Shown piece by piece: positions 54,891-62,500 of a stretch of 64,000 nucleotides of DNA. Position 1 is the stretch's first letter. Every line of letters begins with the position of its first letter. A program made the translations under genes and the position numbers. The notes beneath the pieces were generated by a model that was given only the letters and a program-made list of their open reading frames with translations, searched no databases and had not been told where the DNA came from. This DNA is from Streptomyces sp. WAC 01529 (GTDB lineage Bacteria; Actinomycetota; Actinomycetes; Streptomycetales; Streptomycetaceae): the NCBI RefSeq assembly GCF_003945545.1, contig NZ_CP029617.1, positions 1,279,001 to 1,343,000 of the forward strand, given 5' to 3'.

Positions 54891-55094
54891 TCAGCGCCCC
54901 AGCATCACGCCTACGGACGACGCTTGTGTGACCACCGCTTCCCAGCCGCCGAAGACGACCACGAGCAGGGCTGCCAGGGGGAGGACCATGGCCGTCGCCA
55001 CCAAGGGGTGGCGCGTGCCGGACGGGCGGGTGCCGAACGCGGAGATTCTGCGTCCCTGCGTGCGGACCATGGTCCGCGGTGCCGTGTCCGCCAT
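54891..55094 (-). CDS. Small membrane protein, 67 residues
   Basis: The product begins MADTAPRTMVRTQGRRISAF, is basic at the N-terminus, and has one hydrophobic helix (LVATAMVLPLAALLVVVFGGW, about 31-51) and a short tail (EAVVTQASSVGVMLGR). A strong AGGAGAGG ribosome-binding site sits four bases before the ATG, good evidence that it is translated. No function is known. A long gene-free stretch and a hairpin lie downstream. Confidence 0.85.
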   Translation of the reverse strand: MADTAPRTMVRTQGRRISAFGTRPSGTRHPLVATAMVLPLAALLVVVFGGWEAVVTQASSVGVMLGR

Positions 55095-55293
55095 GGTTCC
55101 TCTCCTGACCGATCTGGATGTGGTTCTGGCAGCGGCGGGTGTCTGACCTCGGGGGACGAGTGCTGCACCCGCCGCTTGACCTCAAATCTAGGCGCGCGGA
55201 AGGTCCTGGTCGTCATGCCCTCGTACCGATTGGCTGGCCTCCCGGAGGATGACCACCCCGCGCCCGCCTACTCCCGTAGGTGGAGACGGGGAC

Positions 55294-55560
55294 CTAGGAC
55301 TCAGGGTCTTCCCGGAGGGGACGGCCCGCCGTCTCCGAGGCGTCCTCCCTGGGGACCGGCTGTTCGACCAGGGCCAGGACACGGGTCGCCATGAAGCGCG
55401 CCGTCCGCACCACCGTGCCGGTACGGGTGACTTCGCTCACTTCCACCACTCCCCTGCGCACCGCCGTCTCCACCCGGCGCCCGGCCCGGCTCGCCACCAC
55501 CTCGTACGTCCTCGTCGTGTCCCCCGCGTCCACGACTATCTCCACGCGGTCACCCTTCAC
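55294..55560 (-). CDS. Small uncharacterised Streptomyces protein
   Basis: The 88-residue product has a small beta-rich core: DRVEIVVDAGDTTRTYEVVA, VRRGVVEVSEVTRTGTVVRT, then a helix ARFMATRVLALVEQP and a charged tail. It is soluble with no recognisable motif. The GTG at 55560 is preceded by AAGGGGG about 11 bases upstream. It is divergent from the Ser/Thr kinase gene across 196 bases. Similar short proteins are widespread in Streptomyces; function unassigned. Confidence 0.75.
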   Translation of the reverse strand: MKGDRVEIVVDAGDTTRTYEVVASRAGRRVETAVRRGVVEVSEVTRTGTVVRTARFMATRVLALVEQPVPREDASETAGRPLREDPES

Positions 55561-55756
55561 GGGATCAATCCCCCTTCAGTGATGGATGGTTGGAGATCGG
55601 GGCGGCCTCAACGGCCCCTTGTCCCCCGTCTCCTGACCACTCTTCGATTTTCCCACCCGGCACTGACAATCGATCGCCCCGCGAGGGCGCGGCCTCTGCG
55701 CGTGCCCGCCCGTGGAAACGTAAGCTGGGGCTCGTCAAACGGACCGGGTAGCGGGG

Positions 55757-57133
55757 ATGGACATGGCGATGATGCGGCTCCGGCGCGAGGACCCGCGTGT
55801 CGTCGGCTCGTTCAGGCTGCACAGGCGCCTGGGCGCCGGCGGGATGGGTGTCGTCTATCTGGGATCGGACCGGAGGGGGCAGCGCGTCGCCCTGAAGGTG
55901 ATCCGGCCCGATCTGGCGGAGGATCAGGAGTTCCGGTCGCGCTTCGCGCGGGAGGTCTCGGCCGCCCGGCGCATCCGCGGCGGCTGTACGGCGCGCCTCG
56001 TCGCCGCCGACCTCGACGCGGACCGGCCGTGGTTCGCCACCCAGTATGTTCCCGGGCCCTCGCTGCACGACAAGGTCGCCGCCGAGGGGCCGCTCTCCGC
56101 GGCCGACGTGGCCGTGGTCGGCTCGGCGCTCGCCGAGGGGCTCGTGGCCGTGCACGAGGCCGGTGTCGTACACCGCGATCTCAAGCCGTCGAACATCCTG
56201 CTCTCCCCCAAGGGGCCGCGGATCATCGACTTCGGCATCGCGTGGGCGACCGGGGCCTCGACGCTGACGCATGTGGGGACGGCCGTCGGCTCGCCCGGCT
56301 TCCTCGCGCCCGAACAGGTGCGTGGCGCCGCCGTCACCCCCGCCACCGATGTCTTCGCGCTCGGCGCCACGCTGGCGTACGCGGGGATGGCGGACTCGCC
56401 CTTCGGCCAGGGCAGTTCCGAGGTCATGCTCTACCGGGTGGTGCACGAGGAGGCGCAGCTGCACGGCGTGCCGGACTCCTTGGCGCCGCTGATCCGGGCC
56501 TGCCTGGCCAAGGATCCGGAGGAGCGGCCGAGCACGCTCCAACTGTCGCTCAGGCTCAAGGAGATCGCCGCGCGTGAGGCCCAGGGCCTCGGCGAGGTGC
56601 GGCCGCCCGCGCCGCGGCAGGACCACGACCGGCCCACGGGGCGGCTCGCCGAGAGCTACGCGGACCAGCGGACCCAGCGGCGGCCCGCCCCCGGTGCCAC
56701 TCCCCCGCCCCGGCCGAGTTCGTCCCGGCCCGGGGCGCCCAAGAGCGGCTCCGCCAGGACCGGCTCGTCCAGGACCGGCTCGTCCCGGGCCGGGGCGGCT
56801 CGGTCCGGAGCGCGGCCTTCCGTACCTCGTAGTACGACGCGTTCCGGCGGCAGGCCCGCCCCTCGCAGCGGCACGGGGCGGCAGGGGCCGCGCACGACGG
56901 GGACGGGGCGGCGGATGCCGGCCAATCCGCGGCTGCTTCGGCAGCGGCTCACCGTGTTCGTGGTCGTCACGCTGCTGGTCGCGCTGGGGATTGCGGCGGC
57001 GCAGGGCTGCCAGGGTCCCTCCCGGGGCATGGGGGGCGGTACCTCGGGGGCGCCGGGGCGGGTGGCCTCCCAGTCCGTGCAGGAGCGGGTCTTGCCCCAG
57101 GGATTCGAAGCGGTGTCCGAGCGGGGCAGGTAG
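55757..57133 (+). CDS. Membrane-associated Ser/Thr protein kinase (PknB/Hanks type)
   Basis: The 458-residue protein has an N-terminal kinase domain: glycine loop GAGGMGVVYLG (about 25-35), catalytic Lys in VALKVIRPD, HRDLKPSNIL near 138, DFGIAWATG near 158, and the GTAVGSPGFLAPEQ activation/P+1 region. After the kinase a long Pro/Arg/Ser/Thr linker (about 285-395) with GSSRTG repeats leads to one transmembrane helix (TVFVVVTLLVALGIAAAQG, about 400-417) and a short ~40-residue outside tail without PASTA domains. Start may be 55757 or 55763; the second has better GGGG spacing. It likely phosphorylates cytoplasmic targets. Confidence 0.92.
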   Translation: MDMAMMRLRREDPRVVGSFRLHRRLGAGGMGVVYLGSDRRGQRVALKVIRPDLAEDQEFRSRFAREVSAARRIRGGCTARLVAADLDADRPWFATQYVPGPSLHDKVAAEGPLSAADVAVVGSALAEGLVAVHEAGVVHRDLKPSNILLSPKGPRIIDFGIAWATGASTLTHVGTAVGSPGFLAPEQVRGAAVTPATDVFALGATLAYAGMADSPFGQGSSEVMLYRVVHEEAQLHGVPDSLAPLIRACLAKDPEERPSTLQLSLRLKEIAAREAQGLGEVRPPAPRQDHDRPTGRLAESYADQRTQRRPAPGATPPPRPSSSRPGAPKSGSARTGSSRTGSSRAGAARSGARPSVPRSTTRSGGRPAPRSGTGRQGPRTTGTGRRMPANPRLLRQRLTVFVVVTLLVALGIAAAQGCQGPSRGMGGGTSGAPGRVASQSVQERVLPQGFEAVSERGR

Positions 57134-57146
57134 CGGCATTCTGCGG

Positions 57147-57236
57147 GTTCGTCGTGGCTGGTCGCGCAGTTCCCCGTGCCCCTTCGGGCGCCAGTTCCCC
57201 GCGCTCCTGTGCGCGCGCCCCTTCGGGGCGCTCGTC
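57147..57236. repeat. Intergenic repeat (gcgcagttccccgcgcccctt family), third locus
   Basis: The segment contains ggtcgcgcagttccccgtg and a degenerate second partial copy, then a 7-bp hairpin gcgcccc/ggggcgc (57215-57231) just before the TrmH stop. It sits between two converging genes. Confidence 0.7.
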
Positions 57237-58053
57237 AGTTCTGGGGGCGGCCCGTTGCCACCGCGTAGAACGCTACCGCCGCCGCCGCGCCCACGTTCAG
57301 TGAGTCCACGCCGTGGGCCATCGGGATGCGGACCCATTCGTCGGCCGCGACCAGTGCCTGGGTGGAGAGGCCGTCGCCCTCCGCGCCGAGCATCAGCGCG
57401 ACGCGGTCCATGCGGTGCGGGGCCACCTCGTCCAGGGACTTCGCCTTCTCGTCGGGGGTGAGGGCGAGGAGGTCGAAACCGGCCTCGCGCACTCCCTCAA
57501 GCCCCTTCGGCCAGGACTCCAGACGGGCGTACGGGACCGAGAAGACCGCGCCCATCGAGACCTTCACCGAGCGGCGGTACAGCGGGTCCGCGCAGTCCGG
57601 GGAGAGCAGGACCGCGTCCATGCCGAGGGCCGCCGCCGAGCGGAAGATCGCACCGATGTTCGTGTGGTCGTTCACCGCCTCCATCACGACCACCCTGCGG
57701 TGGGTCGCGAGGAGTTCGTCGGCCGTGGGCAGTGGCTTGCGCTGCATCGAGGCGAGGGCGCCGCGGTGCACGTGGTAGCCGGTGACCCGTTCGGCGAGGT
57801 CCGGGCTCACCGCGTACACGGGAGCGGGAAGTTCGTCGATGACGTCCCGCATGACATCGACCCACTTGGCCGAGAGCAGCATCGACCGCATCTCGTAACC
57901 GGCGTCCTTGGCCCGTCTGATGACCTTCTCGCCCTCGGCGATGAACAGTCCCTCGGCCGGTTCGCGCCTGCGGCGCAGCTCGACGTCGGTCAGGCCCGTG
58001 TAGTCGCGCAGGCGGGGGTCGTCGGGGTCGTCGACGGTGATGAGATCAGCCAC
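57235..58053 (-). CDS. TrmH-family RNA 2'-O-methyltransferase (SpoU type)
   Basis: The 272-residue SPOUT methyltransferase transfers methyl groups to ribose 2'-OH of tRNA or rRNA. An N-terminal L7Ae-like substrate-binding part (EGLFIAEGEKVIRRAKDAG) is followed by the knotted domain: motif 1 VNDHTNIGAIFRSAAALGMD, motif 2 VALMLGAEGDGLS, motif 3 RIPMAHGVDSLNVGAAAAV. It resembles thiostrepton-resistance-type and YsgA-like enzymes, but no specific substrate can be named. The GTG at 58053 lacks a strong ribosome-binding site. It ends inside the repeat that separates it from the convergent kinase gene. Confidence 0.93.
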   Translation of the reverse strand: MADLITVDDPDDPRLRDYTGLTDVELRRRREPAEGLFIAEGEKVIRRAKDAGYEMRSMLLSAKWVDVMRDVIDELPAPVYAVSPDLAERVTGYHVHRGALASMQRKPLPTADELLATHRRVVVMEAVNDHTNIGAIFRSAAALGMDAVLLSPDCADPLYRRSVKVSMGAVFSVPYARLESWPKGLEGVREAGFDLLALTPDEKAKSLDEVAPHRMDRVALMLGAEGDGLSTQALVAADEWVRIPMAHGVDSLNVGAAAAVAFYAVATGRPQN

Positions 58054-58142
58054 AGGGTGATACTGCCTTGTCCTGGGTGTGGTGCCAACGGCCGGGGGCG
58101 TGTTCCGTTACCGCTGGTTACTGGGGTGGTGTGCGGGGCGCG

Positions 58143-59375
58143 TTACGCGCGGGCCTCGGGGCCCACGGTGACGACGTCGCCGATGACGATGACCGCCGGA
58201 GGCTTCACCTCGTGGGTGCGGACCGCCTCGGCGACCGTGCCGAGCGTCGCGTCGACGCGGCGCTGGGCGGCCGTCGTGCCCTCCTGGATCAGGGCGAGCG
58301 GGGTGCCGGCGGCCTTTCCGTGGGTGATCAGGGCCTCCGCGATCTTGCCGATCTTGTCGACGCCCATAAGGATCACCAGCGTGCCGCGCAGCTTGGCCAG
58401 GGACTCCCAGTCGACGAGGGAGCGCTCGTCGTCCGGCGCCACATGGCCGCTGACCACCGTGAACTCGTGGGCGACGCCGCGGTGGGTGACGGGGATGCCC
58501 GCGGCCGACGGGACCGAGATCGAGCTGGAGATGCCCGGCACGACCGTGCAGGCGATGCCCGCCTCGGCGAGTGCCTGGGCCTCCTCCATGCCGCGGCCGA
58601 AGACATAGGGGTCGCCGCCCTTGAGGCGTACGACGGCCTTGCCCTGCTTGGCGTGTTCGATCAGGGCGTTGTTGATCGCCTCCTGGGCCATGAACCGGCC
58701 GTAGGGGATCTTCGCGGCGTCGATCACCTCGACGTGCGGCGGCAGCTCGTCGAGGAGGTCGCGGGGGCCGAGGCGGTCGGCGATGACGACGTCCGCCGCG
58801 GCGAGGAGCCGGCGGCCGCGGACGGTGATCAGGTCCGGGTCGCCGGGGCCGCCGCCGACCAGGGCGACGCCGGGGGTGCGGGTGCGCAGGTGCGGGGCGA
58901 CGAGGCTGCCGTCGCGCAGGCCCTCGACGACCGCGTCGCGGATGGCGGCGGTGCGGCGCGGGTCGCGGTCCTGTACGTCACTCGACAGGACGGCGACGGT
59001 GACGCCTTCGGAGCGGCCGGTGGCCGGGGTCCAGGCGGTGGCCGCCTCGGCGTCGTCGGAACGTACGCACCAGACACGGTGGGCCTCCGCCTCCGCCGAG
59101 GCGCGGGTGTTGGCCTCGGCGTCGCTGGTGGCGATCAGGGCGTACCAGGCGTCCTGGAGGTCGCCGTCCTCGTAGCGGCGCCGGGTCCAGGTGATCTCGC
59201 CCGCGTCGGCCATCGCCTCCACCGAGGGGGTCGCCGAGGGGGATACGAGGAGAACGTCGGCGCCCGCCTTGATCAGCGCGGGGAGGCGGCGCTGGGCCAC
59301 CTGGCCGCCGCCGAGGACGACGACGCGGCGGCCGTTGAGGCGGAGGCCTACGGGGTAGGCGGGGTGTTCGGCCAT
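58143..59375 (-). CDS. Uroporphyrinogen-III C-methyltransferase fused to siroheme-synthase N-domain (CysG-like)
   Basis: The 410-residue protein has an N-terminal precorrin-2 dehydrogenase-like domain (RRVVVLGGGQVAQRRLPALI, about 15-35) and a C-terminal SUMT domain (VALVGGGPGDPDLITVRGRR from about 165, LKGGDPYVFGRGMEEAQA, VVPGISSSISVPSAAGIPVT). It makes precorrin-2 for siroheme and cobalamin from uroporphyrinogen III. The ATG at 59375 has GAGGAG nine bases upstream. It is shorter than E. coli CysG (457). It follows the BluB-CobT gene in the same direction, 156 bases away, forming a tetrapyrrole group. Confidence 0.94.
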   Translation of the reverse strand: MAEHPAYPVGLRLNGRRVVVLGGGQVAQRRLPALIKAGADVLLVSPSATPSVEAMADAGEITWTRRRYEDGDLQDAWYALIATSDAEANTRASAEAEAHRVWCVRSDDAEAATAWTPATGRSEGVTVAVLSSDVQDRDPRRTAAIRDAVVEGLRDGSLVAPHLRTRTPGVALVGGGPGDPDLITVRGRRLLAAADVVIADRLGPRDLLDELPPHVEVIDAAKIPYGRFMAQEAINNALIEHAKQGKAVVRLKGGDPYVFGRGMEEAQALAEAGIACTVVPGISSSISVPSAAGIPVTHRGVAHEFTVVSGHVAPDDERSLVDWESLAKLRGTLVILMGVDKIGKIAEALITHGKAAGTPLALIQEGTTAAQRRVDATLGTVAEAVRTHEVKPPAVIVIGDVVTVGPEARA

Positions 59376-59531
59376 GGCTGTGCGGCTCCTCGTGCGGGCG
59401 GAGTCTGGGGGTGCTGCGGGCCGCTGCGGCGCTGGAGCGGCTGCGTTGACGTGCGGGTTCAGTATGGCGGGGGCGGGGCCGGGTTCTCTTCCCCGACCCC
59501 GCCCCACACCCCGGAGCCGGGGCTTCGCGGC

Positions 59532-62500
59532 CTACTTCTCGGTGACGCCCGCCGAATCGAACGTGGCCACCTCGTGCATCGCGCGGGCCGCGCTCTGGAC
59601 GATCGGCAGGGCCAGGAGCGCGCCCGTGCCCTCGCCGAGGCGCAGGTCCAGGTCGACGAGCGGGCGCAGGCCCAGCTTGTTCAGGGCCGCGACGTGGCCG
59701 GGCTCGGCGCTGCGGTGGCCCGCGATGCAGGCCGCCAGGACCTCGGGGGCGATGGCGCGGGCGACCAGGGCGGCCGCACCGGCGCTCACGCCGTCCAGGA
59801 TCACCGGCGTACGCAGGGACGCGCCGCCGAGGAGGAGGCCCACCATCGCCGCGTGCTCCAGGCCGCCGACCGCCGCGAGGACGCCGATCGGGTCCGCCGG
59901 GTCGGGCCGGTGGAGTTCCAGGGCGCGGCGGACCACCTCGACCTTGCGGGCGTGCATCTCGTCGTTGATGCCGGTGCCGCGGCCGGTGACCTCGGCGGGG
60001 TCCGCGTCCGTGTAGACGGAGATCAGGGCCGCGGACGCGGTGGTGTTCGCGATGCCCATCTCGCCGGTCAGCAGGGCCTTGTTGCCCGCCGCCACCAGGT
60101 CGCGGGCCGTCTCGACGCCGACCTCGATGGCCGCCTTGACCTCTTCGCGGGTCAGGGCGGGGCCCGTCGTCATGTCGGCCGTGCCCGCGCGCACCTTGCG
60201 GGGCAGCAGGCCCGGCGTGGCGGGCAGCTCGCTCGCCACGCCCACGTCGATGACGCAGACCTCGGCGCCGACCTGGTTGGCGAAGGCGTTGCAGACCGCG
60301 CCGCCGCCGAGGAAGTTGGCGACCATCTGCGCGGTCACCTCCTGGGGCCAGGCGGTGACGCCCTGGGCGTGCACGCCGTGGTCGCCCGCGAAGATCGCGA
60401 CGGCCGCGGGCTCCGGGATCGGCGGCGGACACATCCGGGAGAGGCCGGAGAGCTGGGCGGAGATGATCTCCAGCATGCCGAGGGCGCCCGGCGGCTTGGT
60501 CATGCGCTTCTGGCGTTCCCACGCCTCGCCGAGCGCCTTGGCGTCCAGCGGGCGGATGTTGGTCACGGTCTCGGCGAGCAGGTCGTGCGGGTCCTCGCCG
60601 GGCAGGGCGCGCCTGCCGTACGTCTCCTCGTGAACGACCCAGGACAGCGGGCGGCGCTTGGACCAGCCCGCCTGGATCAGCTCGGGCTCGTCCGGGAACT
60701 CGTCGACGTATCCCACGCAGAGGTACGCGACGACTTCGAGGTGCTCGGGCAGGCCGAGGGTGCGGACCATCTCGCGCTCGTCGAAGAAGCTGACCCAGCC
60801 GACGCCGAGGCCTTCGGCGCGGGCTGCGAGCCAGAGGTTCTCGACGGCGAGTGCCGAGGAGTACGGGGCCATCTGCGGCTGGGTGTGCCGGCCGAGGGTG
60901 TGGCGGCCGCCGCGGGTGGGGTCGGCGGTGACGACGATGTTCACCGGGGTGTCGAGGATGGCCTCGATCTTCAGTTCCTTGAACTGCTTCGCGCGGCCCT
61001 TGGGGAGGGACTTGGCGTACGCGTCGCGCTGGCGCATGGCCAGTTCGTGCATGGTGCGCCGGGTCTCGGCGGACTTGATGACGACGAAGTCCCAGGGCTG
61101 GGAGTGGCCCACGGAGGGCGCGGTGTGGGCCGCCTCCAGGACGCGGAGCAGCACCTCGTGCGGGATGGGGTCGGAGCGGAAGCCGTTGCGGATGTCGCGG
61201 CGCTCGCGCATGACGCGCAGGACGGCCTCGCGCTCGGCGTCGGCGTAGCCGGGGGCGGCGGTGCCGGGGGAGGTCGCGGGCCCGGCGGGCTCCTCGTCCT
61301 CCTCGATGATGAGGAGTCCCGGCGCTTCGGCCGGAATCTGCCCCTCCGCCGCCTCCGGGGCGTCCTGCGGCATCAGGGTCTCGGGGCCCTGTGCGGTGTC
61401 GGGTGCGTCAGGCGCTTCGGCCATCTCGGGTGCTTCGGCCACTTCGGTCACTTCGTTCGCGTTGATCGGTTCGAACGAGATGACGTCGTCGGCCTCGTCC
61501 AACTCTGCGGCCGGGTCGGCCGTCTCGGGGGCGGCCGGGAACTCGGCCGGGGCCACCACCGGGGGTACAGGGGTATCAGCGGGCGCGGCCGGGGCCGGCG
61601 CGCCCTGAAGCGGCTCCGCGGCTTCGCCGTCCTGGGCATCTCCGGCGCCTTCGCCCGCCCCGACCTGCGGCAGCGCGGCGTCCGCCGCCAGGGGCTCGGC
61701 GCCGTCGCGGGGGGCGGGCACGGTGACGGCGGGCTGCGCGACGGCCTCGGCGGCCTGGGCGGCCGTCGGGTCCTCGTCGGGGGCGGCCTCGGGTGCCGCC
61801 GCTTCCGTCGGGTCGACCGGCGGTACGAGGACGGGGGCGGCGGCCTCTGCCGGGTCGGCCGGGGCTGCCGGTTCGGCGGCGGGGGCCTGCTGGACCGCGT
61901 GCTGCTCGGCGTCCGGGACGGCTTCGGCGGCGGGCTCGGGCTCGGCGGCCGGGGCGTCCTGCGGGACGGCCAGGGGGGGCGTCGGCGCCAGATGGGGCGT
62001 GGTCGGCACCGAGCCCTCCACCGGCACGAACTGGCCGATGGGCGCGGAGACTTGGGCACCGCCGGGCTCGCCGGGGAGCGGCGCGTACTCGGGCGCGTCG
62101 GTCTCCTGCGGGGCGTGCTCGGGGTGGTGCGGGCCAGGGGCCGCGTGCCGCGCCTCGGCGGGGTGGCCTGCGTACGCCGCGTGGCCGGGCTGGGCGCCGA
62201 CGGCCATGGCGTACGCGTCCTGGGCGGTGCCGGGGACGAAGCCGTCCTGGGCTGCCTCGTGGGCGAAGCCGTTCTGGGCTGCCTCGTGGGCGAAGCCGTT
62301 CTGCGCTGCCTCGTCGGGCTGCGGGGCCTGCGCGCTCGCCCAGGGCTGTGCGGAGGCCATGACGAACGGGGGCTGCGCGACGGCGGCGGGCATGGCCTCG
62401 GCGAACGCGGGCTGCTCCGGCGCCGGGACGTGCCCGGGCTCGGCACCGGGGTGCGCGAGGGGGGCGGCACCGGCTTCGGCGTCAGGGGCGGCTTCCGCCA

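Noticed and set aside
55095..55293. Small open frames between the two small genes
   Set aside because: No ribosome-binding site, no codon-position bias and no similarity to known small proteins.
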